Positions 53,779 to 64,000 of a stretch of 64,000 nucleotides of DNA are shown in pieces. The DNA comes from Diprion similis (lineage: Eukaryota > Arthropoda > Insecta > Hymenoptera > Diprionidae), in NCBI RefSeq assembly GCF_021155765.1, contig NC_060107.1:14060501-14124500 (forward strand), read 5' to 3'. Numbering within the stretch: the stretch's first letter is position 1; every line of letters begins with the position of its first letter. The notes beneath the pieces were generated by a model, which was given only the letters and a program-made list of their open reading frames with translations, was not told the origin of the DNA and ran no database searches. The position numbers and the translations under genes are program-made.

Positions 53779-56104
53779 CAGAACTTACGCAGCCCTGCGT
53801 GAATGATTACATATTTTCAGAGATAATTTCCAATCTTGAGTAAAATTTTAAAATTCCCTTACGATTTGAACGAAAGTACCAAACTAAGATTTACAACAGA
53901 TTGTTTATTTGAGTATTCAGTGATTCGTTATAATGTTAGTCTATAACTTGTTTCAAGTATATAGACTGTAATGTAAATACAATTTTTTAGAATTGCAATA
54001 TGAATTTTGTGTTTCGAAGAGTTGGCTCTCTGAAAATATGTAGATTATACGTGCATAAGTATGCTGAATATGATTTCAAATGCGATGTACTGGTTCATTA
54101 TCTATTGATTCGACAGCAGCTCTCTTTTTCCTTTTTCCTTGCGTAATGATCTATAGCAAATAAAAACAAAAAAAAAGGCACAAGAGAGTAGATATAATTT
54201 ATCAAAATCAAGATGTACGTATTAAGACGTTATGTTGATATCTCAAATAAATTTTATGGTATATACTTACTAAGTTTGTATGTACATTATATCTATTCAT
54301 GCCATAAATAAATTGACAAAAAAAAAAAATCGTTCATTAGTTGGTGAAAAATTGAGAACGAAATCCTAAAGCAATTACTTCGGGACGCTGAACCTTAAGA
54401 TTAAGATCAACGTTGATTTGCAACGAGTAAATGAACTAAATCTAAGTCCATAGTTCATCATACACGACAACTATAATCCAGTGACACCTTACCATGTTTG
54501 TTCCTTTCGTTGCACTACACCTCAAAACAAGAAATGTGTTTTAACTTACTCTACACCTCCCTTGGATTAAAAGCTGTGAATGTTCATCCACAGATTCCAG
54601 CACTAGGTGGTACAGCATTTCCGTGAAACAAATTTCCGTGATAAAATGTGGTTAGACCTAATGGCACGTCCGAATGAAGTGAGTATAGGACAGTTGGACT
54701 CGCGGTTGAATTATGCGAAAGTGTGTAAAGGAACCTGGGACCGTTTTCTCGCTTCAGAGCTGTAACTTCTGAAACATTGAAAAGTTAGAACATTCACCAA
54801 GCCACGAGCGTGAAAGACGGCTGACTGCGTTGAGGATGTCACGATGCAACGTTCTCTAATGAGTTCGTCGAGGAGGATGTTGCAGAGCACTGCGACCTCT
54901 CTGTGGCACTCACAATCAGGGTCGACCGAGTGAAACCTTTTCCCTGTTACCGAACTACGTTATACAGCGAAAAAAATTTACGATTTGCAATATAAAACTG
55001 GCGGTGAAGCAAAAGGCACTCCGCCTTTCCGCTTAACGATGAGTCTTGTATCTTCGGACTGTCATTGCTGATTAAAAATCCATTCCGAATCAGTCTCCGA
55101 GCTAGTCCTGTAGATCGTTACTTACGAGGCCCAACACGAGGTGATCTCGCAAAGGTTGCTTAATTCGAAGAATCCGCCATTAGGTATACGAACATCAGTG
55201 AGACTCTCTCGTCACTCCGAAACGTCTTGATCTGCAGCGTCTCTCTGACACGGAGAGAAATATGGCGCTTCTGACATGTAGTTTCAGCCATTGTATCTGC
55301 CTTTGCTCTGAAATAATACCAGATATCTTAACATTAGAATATATAAGCACCTGTAATCGAAACTTTAAGAGAAAACAATAAGAATTAATATTTCAGGTAA
55401 AAACACTCAAGAAGTTTAGTTCATTAGGTACCATTCCATTGAATAAACTGCTAGTACAATCACTTTCAACCGTAGTAAATAACGGGCCCAAATGTATGAA
55501 AGTACATATCAGAAGCCCCATAATTTGGGCAAGGAAACAGCCTTATAGAAGTTTCAGTCGAATTCACGATCCAGGGATGTCCTGTCCTGGCGAGTCCTTC
55601 CTGAGGATGGAGGTTGTGTAGGAGAATTGTCGGAATGATTTCCGGTTATGATGTCATAATATATATCTCACGACAGCTGGATGGGTGGGATTGAGTTTCC
55701 CCCTGGAAAGCCATGCAACGACGTCGCGTCTCGCGGCGCGCAAATGAGGTGGAAAAGATAAAGGCCATACCGAGCGATCATTAACATGCGCGCTCCGCTT
55801 TGGAGAGGACTCGTGGAAAGAGAGAAGAGTGGAAATGTGTGCAGGGGTACCTGGGTGCCTCTGCACGCGGTCGCAGAGATGCCAACCTAATGGTGCCAGC
55901 AATTAACAACAAACACCGCTCATTAATCGCAAGAGAGTCTTCGCTCGTTCCTCCCCCTGGTGGGCCCTACAGCGTCGAGATTCTTCACCACGTGGTGCAT
56001 GTAACATCCCTTACCTTTTCATCATGGGTCGCCCTCTTGTCATGCCCTGTAACATTCCGCGAGTGCAGCTGATCTCGTTGATTGTGAAAAGATCCTGCGA
56101 GTTT
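53779..56104. other. Non-coding region
   Basis: No supportable gene. Open frames are at most 90 codons and are unrecognised. Confidence 0.4.
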
Positions 56105-56128
56105 GAGGAGGAGGAGGAGGAGGAGGAG
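56105..56128. repeat. (GAG)n microsatellite
   Basis: Eight GAG units, followed by an A-rich stretch. Confidence 0.9.
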
Positions 56129-59100
56129 TAAGAAAAAAAAAATGTAAAAATACTCACCCGCGTGAGGCTCCTTCACATTAATTTAATTGTGTACGCACAG
56201 TTTACCGCGATCGTGCCGAGTAAATTCTTTTTCTCTCTCAATACTTGCGCGACTTTCCTATGTTATTATTATAATACCGGAGCGCAGAGACTCTAAGGGG
56301 CTCTTGCGAATCAGAAATTACTCGGTTGGCGGTTGAATTATCGCGGAAATGAGAGGCGGAAGGAAGCAGTGGGAAAATCCAGCAGGAGACCCAGCGCACC
56401 TCCTTAGATCTGGGTATGGAGGGGGGATCCTCTTGGAAGTTGTTATCATTATTAGGCAGTTCTCCTGGAACATAAAAGATGAAGTTGAGGCGTAAATTAC
56501 TGCGCGAAGCAAGCCCGAAAATTATTAAAAGCTAAACTGTGTTTGATTTATATAAGAGAGCAGCGCCAACCTGGCCGCTCTCTGACGGCAGGGGTCTCGC
56601 TCGAACGGAAGAAGAAACCGCCGGGGGGAGGAAGAAATTAATTTCATTACATCCGGATGAGTAATTATTGCATTACTTGGCGAGAAAGTTGCCTGTTGCG
56701 ACGTCATTGGCGGTGGCGCCCCTAAGTTTCTTCTTTCTATTCTCAATGCTAGTAAATTATTACGGAATTTGAGCAGTTCCCCACCATCTTATTCCTAACA
56801 ACGAACCGAAAGGAGGTCCTGCAGGCAGCGTCAGAAGTCCCGCAGATCGCGCTGCTGCCCCGACATTCAAAACCATATCCATTGTCAAAGCTACCATTTA
56901 CTCTAACCCAGCGTAATTAGCAGCGAAAAGATTTTACACAGACCGAATTTGGACCAAGAAACACTCTTGATTTTCTCTGCTTTAATCCTGCGAGAGGCAG
57001 GTTTTTTTTTGCAACCATTTTGCACGAAATCATAATTATGTTAGTGTCAAATTGGATTAAACGATAAGAGTAATTCCAGGGAAAGAATTCGTTGGATGAA
57101 ACCAATAATAAACTGAAGCATCGATTCTCTCCAGAGTAAGGTTGTGCGATGTAAGTATCGTTAAATGTCCGCATCGGGCGTTGAATTTATGCCTGGAATT
57201 TGTGTTACGTTCCTTGGCTCAGTCTGCACGCCCGAGGGCCGTTCTTCTCTGACGAGTAGAAACACGGCAGACGATGGGGCTCGATCCAGGCCTACTAAAA
57301 CGGCACGCGGGCCAATTTGCCACGCTCCCTTCGTTAGGTGATAAATATCTCGTAAATGGTCCTTGGCTATCCCTGTCTAATGTCTTGGCCAATCGCCACT
57401 GGATTGCTGTGAAGAGCCTCTTCAACGTCCTTCGAGTGTTCAATTAGTCAGAAGTGAAGTCGACATACCCACGAATTGAGTCTAGGAACTGATCTGTTGG
57501 TATTTTGAAATTTGATAGGATTTACGGATCGTTAGATCAGTCACACAAGGATCACCATGTTGGAAGGAAAATAAAAGATAAGTTTCTGGACTTTCGTTTG
57601 GTTTCTAATAATCTCGCACTTATTTCATTTCCTCTACCCCTCGATCGTTCGGTTTCAATAGACCTTCAATCATTTTTTCTTAACTTCTCAGTATTTTCAG
57701 ATCGTTCATGACCTGTATAACTAATATGTAATTCATATTTCTGAACAGTTTACTAGGTAAACATGGTGCAGGAGAATCGTTTAACGTAAGCACAGGTGGA
57801 GTATGCACAGCATGACCATACTGAAAGCAACAAGGAAACACGAATTACAATTATTCGTAATGAGGGTTAATAAGCGAGGAGTTGTGCAGGCTTCGGATCC
57901 TTTGACGCCAATCTCCATAAGCCATGGCAGTAGATTAATTTAATACCTGAGTAAAATCAATCACTAGAAATTAACGCTGCCTAGCTGCAAGCTCGTAAAG
58001 CACCGAGGGGAATAGCGTCCGAGGAAACGGAACGCCCGGACCCAAAGGGGAGCCTCGGGCCCAAAGGGTGTGTGTTTGCTTTGCGGCCGCGGCGTAGCGG
58101 GGCCCGTAATCAGTGTAAATCAGGGGACACGTAAATCACAGCCAATACATCGAGGGGCAGGCTAACGGGTGGCCTTTGCGCAATCGATTTGTACCAGAAT
58201 GTCTTCATTTATTCCAGCGCGTCACAAAAGTCTTTTAGCCCTTCGAGTTCCTCGCAGACGTGATGATTGGTTATAAATTATTAATATGACGGGGCAGTCG
58301 AACGAAGGATTGATTCAAGCGAATCATCGACGCGAAAGTAAATCTCATTCTCGGTGTGATTTCCATTCTTGCCACGTGGATGCACAGCAAGCACTACGCC
58401 CCAATAACAGTATTTAACTACAAAGGTCGTTTCTAGATCTAAGAAAACAAAAGATTTATTAAATACCATCAGCTGATCGCCAGTTCCGTCGTCATATTGA
58501 TTAGCCACGCCCACCCTTTGGATGCCAATTATAATTCGAATCATTTATTCCACGATGTTTCGTACGGAATCATTTGTTCATTTTATCTGTAAGTTTATTC
58601 TTAACTTGCTGACCGATTAACGTTGATGAATGAATAACTTCCGTTAACCTAGATTATTAACCTAAGAGTTGCTGTCGGAAGAACGCTAACTCGTGACAAG
58701 CGAATTGCAATCAGTTTTTTTAAATATGGTCTGAAATGTTTATCGCAAATTTGTACATCTGTATTACTTACTTCTTTGTTTTTGAACCAGTGTATGCGCG
58801 CGCAGCTTCTTATCGGATCCCATCAGAGTCCAGAGGCGTAATTATTAGCGGCGCCTTGGGTGGTCGAGGACCAAACCGCCTCCAACCCACGCGAACGTAG
58901 CCACGCCGCGTGCGCACCACCTGTTAATCATAAATTATAAAATTATAAATTTTTCCGTGATTATACCACTTTGAAATACAATCGAATGCTTTCTTATTGC
59001 TATAGTGGGCAGCGGCTGCTCCACCCTCTGCGTACGCAAGTTCGTGACTGGAGTTCTGAAAAATTGCCATACTTGGCTCGGCACGAAGTTACCAAGTTAA

Positions 59101-59600
59101 TTACTCATCAATTCGAAGCAAACCAACCGCACGAAAACAAGGAGAAACCAAAGGAACCCATTAAATTTTCACCTCCACAGAATCTCATTGAAATATACCT
59201 TTTCCCTTTTAATTTAGCTACGTTTGACCCTTGGACCAAAAACTGTGTTAATATGTCTCATTGAAATGTACCTAATTGATACAACTTTTGTATAATAAAC
59301 AAGCAAAGAAAAAGATTCTGGTCCTTATTCCTCAGATAACAATAAAAATTATTACAGCATGCATAAACAATCCTAATGTCCCAGAATTGCTTTAAAGATC
59401 GTTAAATTCGAATTTCTTACGAACCCGATTTAGGATTATCATTGATCAGGCAAAGAAGGATTAAAGTGACTATTTCTAATCAAATCGTTAATATTCAAGT
59501 TTTTAAAAAGACAATAGTTATTGCTTATTGTTCATCGTCGTCAGTATAACAAGTATATAGAACAGACGGACTAGAACAGTCCACGACTAACTCACAATCA
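56129..59600. other. Non-coding region
   Basis: No supportable gene. Locally GC-richer near 58000-58100, with CCCAAAGGG-type direct repeats. Open frames below 100 codons show no domain. Confidence 0.4.
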
Positions 59601-59615
59601 GAGAGAGAGAGAGAG
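59601..59615. repeat. Short (GA)n microsatellite
   Basis: Seven GA units within a purine-rich stretch continuing to about 59640. Confidence 0.8.
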
Positions 59616-59897
59616 ATGTAGAGAGACAGAGAAAGAGTGAAAAGATGAGAACGAAACGCGGAGACGACGAAGGAGCATAGAGGATGCTGCGATGATACAC
59701 ACTGTATATAGATATACGATGCGTATATACTACACATAACTTCGAGCAGAGTAAGACCTCACCGCCGGATGACCCGTGACCTCTCGTCCCGCAGGAGTAT
59801 AATGGCTCATTGTAATTACAATAAAGGTTATCAGCTCGGATTCAGAGAAGCAAGAACGGTCATTCAGATGGTAAGTGGAGACGCAAACTTACATAAC

Positions 59898-59900
<3 letters not shown>

Positions 59901-59939
<39 letters not shown>
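59901..59939. repeat. (TA)n microsatellite
   Basis: About 19 TA units. The open frames crossing it are artefacts of the repeat (runs of Tyr-Ile). Confidence 0.95.
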
Positions 59940-59945
<6 letters not shown>

Positions 59946-62345
59946 GCATATGAATTTACAAGTCCCGTCGTATCAACCGACCCGCACACAGTAAACAGGA
60001 GCTGGGACAAGGCGCGCGAACCGAAAACGCCCGGATTTACTCGGGGTTTGTGCGTCTCCACACGATAGAGATTCCGGCACGACGTCATGTGGGGGCGATC
60101 GGACTCAGATAACCTTCCGATACGACGTGACTCGATCACAGCCTCGGCGAAAGTAAGAATTACCGATCACCCATCATCGACAGTCAGGAAGTACACTCTG
60201 AGAAATTATTTCGGGATCATTTTTTAACCGATATTTGTTATAAACTGACTTTTTCACATATGATGTTTGATAACGATAACACACTGTGCTGTAGTAAAAA
60301 AAATCAAGATAGGTTATTGAAAATTGTAAGCAGAAAGGTAGAAACCATTGCATTTCTTTTAACAAATAAACAATGTTATGTTTTAGAAACACTTTTTGAT
60401 AATTGTACAGTTTGAAGTTATGAGTTTGGAACGTCTACTAGTTAGACATGTAATAAAATAGCTTTGTCGTTAAATAAAAAAACTTTTACACAAATAACTA
60501 GTACAATAATTACTTCTAAGGTCTTCACTGAATTAATTCTAAAACTGAAAACTCTAGGAAATAGTAAAAAAAAATCAGAAAAAGGAAATTGGAAGACTTT
60601 ATAAAACAAAATGATCTATAAGGCAGTAGTTCACCATGGTCGCAATTACGAGATCAAACTATGGTGACAAGTAATAACACTAAGTTGACCAAAAGTGGAA
60701 CATCTAATTTAGTTACGATTACTTATTGATACACATTTCATACAGTCATTCGGTTTTACAGAACGCGTAACAACGTTTCTCATCAAGCAGAGAAGATGGA
60801 AACTGTGATTATTCCTTCAAAGACAATTAGGTTCTGTATTGACTCATCTTTACATTGGGGCACTGAAAATCAGACGCCGTTTCATCAAGTGCTTGAGCAC
60901 TTTATCATCGTTGAATATCTAAGAGACGTCACAGATACTTACATATCATAGAATAATAAGTTGTTGTTCGAGATAGCGCAGGTAGGATCAAGTCAGGAAT
61001 TAGGATCTACTTCAAGTCTCTACTCGAGGTGTTCGAGTTTATATATATATATGTATATCGAAACCGTCAGAAACTGCAAGACTTTCGCCTACTTGAATTC
61101 GAACAGTGATTTCTTTCGAAAGTCCGTTGTCCCCGCAGCCCGGTATCACGTTTGACTAATCAACAAAGAAGTGGTTAATTAATCGTCGAAATTGTCTCCT
61201 GTATCGCCCTACCCGAAACAACGGCCAACCACCTGCTACGATCTGATAACAGAGTCGTTTAATGCGACAAAGCGGAAGTAATTTCGAGTTATCACTGTCA
61301 CCTTCTAGGCTGGGTGGCACATCGCCCCGCCGCCGCTGTTTCGCTATCAGATCGACCAGGCCTCTGGCTTCGGGCTGCTCCTCAACGACTGGTTATTTAT
61401 TATCAAGCCAGGATACACACAACTTAAATGGTGGAACCTTTGAGGGGCTCGACTTATGACTGAAGTTTATCACTCTTTTGAAGTGTAATCAAGGAAAAGC
61501 CGTTATTATACTGTTTAAGTAGGTACGCGGCAGCGTGAAAGACGAGAGTCAGTGGTAAAGATGCGATACGTGTGAACGGCATATTTTCGACAAACTGTCT
61601 TTTCCCCGAGTAAAATTAGCCATCTTTTATGAAGGCGTCGAACCCCCTCGGAGCGGATGTGTAGTGATATCGTGATCGGTTTTACGGTGGAGAATGGAAA
61701 AGAAGAAGCGCTTGCAGCGTTTGTCTTATTTTTCTCTTCTCTTTGATATTATCTTCTTCTCGTGGCTAGTGAAAATTACAGAATCGTTATTTCCCGAAAA
61801 CAGAAGATGTTTCTCGGTTGAACTTGGCATTAGGCTCTTCAATTACGTCCCAACAGCGTTCAAAGAGTGCGAGATGACTACAAGCCCAGGGGGTTTATTT
61901 CTCCAAGGATCATCCCGGTGGATCCTGCGCGGCCGAGATGGTCCAGGATATATATTCTTGCGCATCGTGATGCTGCTGGGCCGATAGCGTGACAGTCAAA
62001 GACGCCGCACTGCCTAAAAATTATTCCGGACGGTCATCATTATGCCCGAGTTTGGAGCAATCTTCTACTCAATATTGTCAGTTGGTTGGTGGTAAGCTGC
62101 GCTCAGCCGAACTCGAGGGTTTATACAGAGTTTAGCCAAGCCTCCGTCTCTCGTACACCAAGCATAATATTATTCAATTTCCAGCAATTTCTGTTATTCG
62201 GGATTATTATCAGGGCCTCGAATTCTCTCGAGGGAAGCTCAAGGATTCAAACCCCTTGGCTAGAGTCTTCGAGATACTAGAATACTAGATACTAGATACA
62301 CAAGAGTATGTTACGCGTTTTGTTCACGAAGCACGAAATTGAGGT
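59940..62345. other. Non-coding region
   Basis: The largest open frame (61694-61987, 97 codons) has a hydrophobic patch but no recognisable family. Short TACTAGA tandem repeats occur at 62274-62300. No gene can be supported. Confidence 0.4.
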
Positions 62346-62413
62346 TATGCTCGCGTAACGTCAGATTTGTTTGCAACAGCGCATGCGCGCAGTACAAAAA
62401 AGACCACTCTTAA

Positions 62414-63168
62414 GGTGCTTATAAAGACGCGTTGCACACCTCGAAAACGCGGGGATACAAAATTCCTATACCGCTCAAGCGATCAGAGTGAAACTTGGAC
62501 AGTTAATGCCTTATTTTGGCAAAAAGTGGAGCGTTTTTTTACTTTTTCAAAATTTTGAAAAAAAATTTTACAGATTGGTTACCACTCACAGAAATTGGCC
62601 AAATTTTTGCAGTTGCACTGAATGGATCGAACTATCCGGTATGACGCCACTCGGCGGTGATAAAACACACATTTTGAGCCCAGTCCCATGAGATATGATG
62701 GTGCAATGACGAAATGGCAGCTGATCTCATTTTGGCGACATTTGTTACCGACATTACGCGCATGCCGGTAATGTATGCGTGTGATGTCGGTAAGAAATTA
62801 CCGACAAATGTCACCGAAATGAGATTTTGGTGTTTTTCGTAATCGAAAACCAGATCAGTTGCCATTTCGTCACTTTACTATCGAATCTCATGGGACTGCG
62901 CTCAAAATGTGTGTTTTATCACCGCCGAGTGGCATCATACCGGATAGTTCGATCCATTCCGTGCAACTGTGAAAATTTGGCCAATTTTTGTGGATGGTAA
63001 CCAAACTTTAAATTTTTTTTCCAAATTTCAAAAAAGTAAAAAGTCGCTCCACTTTTTGCCAAAATAAGGCATTAACTGCCCAAGTTTCACTCTGATCGCT
63101 TGAGCGGTATAGGAGTTATGCATCCCCGCGTTTTCGAGGTGTAGGTACGACGGGTCTTTATAAGCATC
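62414..63168. mobile_element. Large TTAA-bounded foldback element (755 bp, nested palindrome)
   Basis: TTAA at 62410-62413 and 63169-63172 bound an almost complete palindrome. The left end GGTGCTTATAAAGACGCG mirrors the right end CGGGTCTTTATAAGCATC. Arms run inward through CGAAAACGCGGGG, ACCGCTCAAGCGATCAGAGT, AAAGTGGAGCG, CACTCGGCGGTGATAAAACA and GACGAAATGGCAGCTGATCT, each with a matching complement. The centre is a second hairpin (ACCGACATTACGCGCATGCC...). No protein is encoded. Both flanks outside TTAA also carry inverted copies of the GCATGCGC-type repeat seen at 39 kb, so the symmetry extends to about 62345-63235. Confidence 0.85.
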
Positions 63169-63172
63169 TTAA

Positions 63173-63290
63173 GTCGCAGTAGTTGAAAGTGGTATTTTCC
63201 GTACTCCACGCATGCGTATTCGCAGACTCATTCAACCATGATAGAAACGGGTACTTTGCGCACGGGAAACACACATAAAAAACACCGCAA
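63173..63290. repeat. Right-flank copy of the GCATGCGC-type repeat
   Basis: AAGTGGTATTTTCCGTACT and CGCATGCGTATTCGCAGACTC correspond to the 39.0-39.13 kb repeat. The inverted partner lies left of the foldback at about 62362-62409 (GCGCATGCGCGCAGTAC). Confidence 0.65.
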
Positions 63291-64000
63291 ACATGCTCGC
63301 GTTTATACAAAGGTATTTGCTGAATACTGAAATATAGACTCCGAATATTAATAGGCGTAAATTTGGAGGACTAAAAAATATGGTGACGCTTCAATAACCG
63401 CGGCACACGCGGCTGTTCTTGGCTTAAAAGAAAGCGCAAATCGTAATTTAATAATTCAACTCCAGACTGTGATGGCTTTGCTCTCTGGACGCACGCATCG
63501 TATTTTCTTTTCATAAAGCATGTACTGAAATTCTTAAGGATAAACGAGAAGAAATGAATGGAACGAAATGAAAAGAAACAATTCACCAGTTACAAGTTCC
63601 GCTCGAATCCATTGATACGGTAAGAAGTCGTCACACCCGCACGTTTTGTTCGATCGATACCACCTCGTACATTATATAAGTTGTAATGCGGTGTTACAAT
63701 GGGGTAGAAGCCAACTGCGCATTCAATTTAATACACCTTTTTCAATGCTATAGATTTTCGTCAAAAGGGATCGTTAGGTCATTATGTATTACATAAAAAA
63801 TCGATTCGTTTGACTATGAATGTATCGTTATCGTTTCATTCCGTACTACACGTCATTTGGACCACAGAAATCCACAAAAAAAAAAATGAAAAAATTTTCA
63901 AATTCTCGTAAAGAATGTATCCTAAAGAAATTCGAGGGAGAAATATTTGTACTGCAAGGTAAGACAAAATAAAAAAAAAAATGCTTAATTTAGAATTTAA
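63291..64000. other. Non-coding region
   Basis: No gene or repeat recognised up to the window edge. Short A-rich runs occur at 63877-63887 and 63970-63980. Confidence 0.4.

Overview
The window looks like nuclear DNA of an insect. It is AT-rich and has short, regular GT-AG introns, compact TATA/initiator promoters, abundant small inverted-repeat transposons and microsatellites. Gene content (a tandem pair of secreted vitellogenin-like lipid transfer proteins, a class VII myosin of the fly Myo28B1 type, prohibitin, ITPase) fits a holometabolous insect, and I would guess Hymenoptera. That is inference; no species can be named from the sequence alone.

Layout. 1-2.9 kb: AT-rich non-coding DNA with a 43-bp tandem repeat and an inverted repeat. 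2.9-3.5 kb: intronless coding part of an ITPase gene (+). 5.0-20.0 kb: two head-to-tail large lipid transfer protein genes (+), called here LLTP-A (1517 aa) and LLTP-B (1505 aa). Both have 16 coding exons with the same phases and mostly the same exon lengths, so they are a tandem duplication. The 2.2-kb spacer between them and intron 1 of LLTP-A carry MITE-like inverted repeats. 20.4-30.7 kb: a complete 27-coding-exon class VII unconventional myosin gene (-), converging on LLTP-B. 31.84 kb: tRNA-Asn(GTT). 33.5-35.4 kb: prohibitin-1 (+), with a non-coding first exon and three coding exons.

From about 36 kb to 64 kb I find no gene that can be supported. This gene desert holds microsatellites, poly(C) tracts, one GC-rich island with open frames (38.43-38.83 kb) and several non-autonomous transposon-like palindromes. 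The most structured of these is a nested foldback of about 755 bp at 62.41-63.17 kb bounded by TTAA. A 243-bp relative lies at 52.5 kb, and its hairpin core recurs inside a myosin intron at 22.7 kb. Two more TTAA-bounded inverted-repeat elements (5.2 kb and 51.0 kb) suggest repeated activity of a TTAA-targeting (piggyBac-like) transposase supplied from elsewhere.

The genes do not form one pathway. ITPase (nucleotide pool cleaning), prohibitin (mitochondrial inner membrane) and myosin VII (actin motor) are unrelated housekeeping or cytoskeletal genes. The two lipid carrier genes are a local lineage-type duplication with the promoter architecture of abundant, regulated secreted proteins. I found no CRISPR array, operon or convincing novel defence-type system. 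The best candidates for something undescribed are the LLTP pair and the TTAA foldback family.
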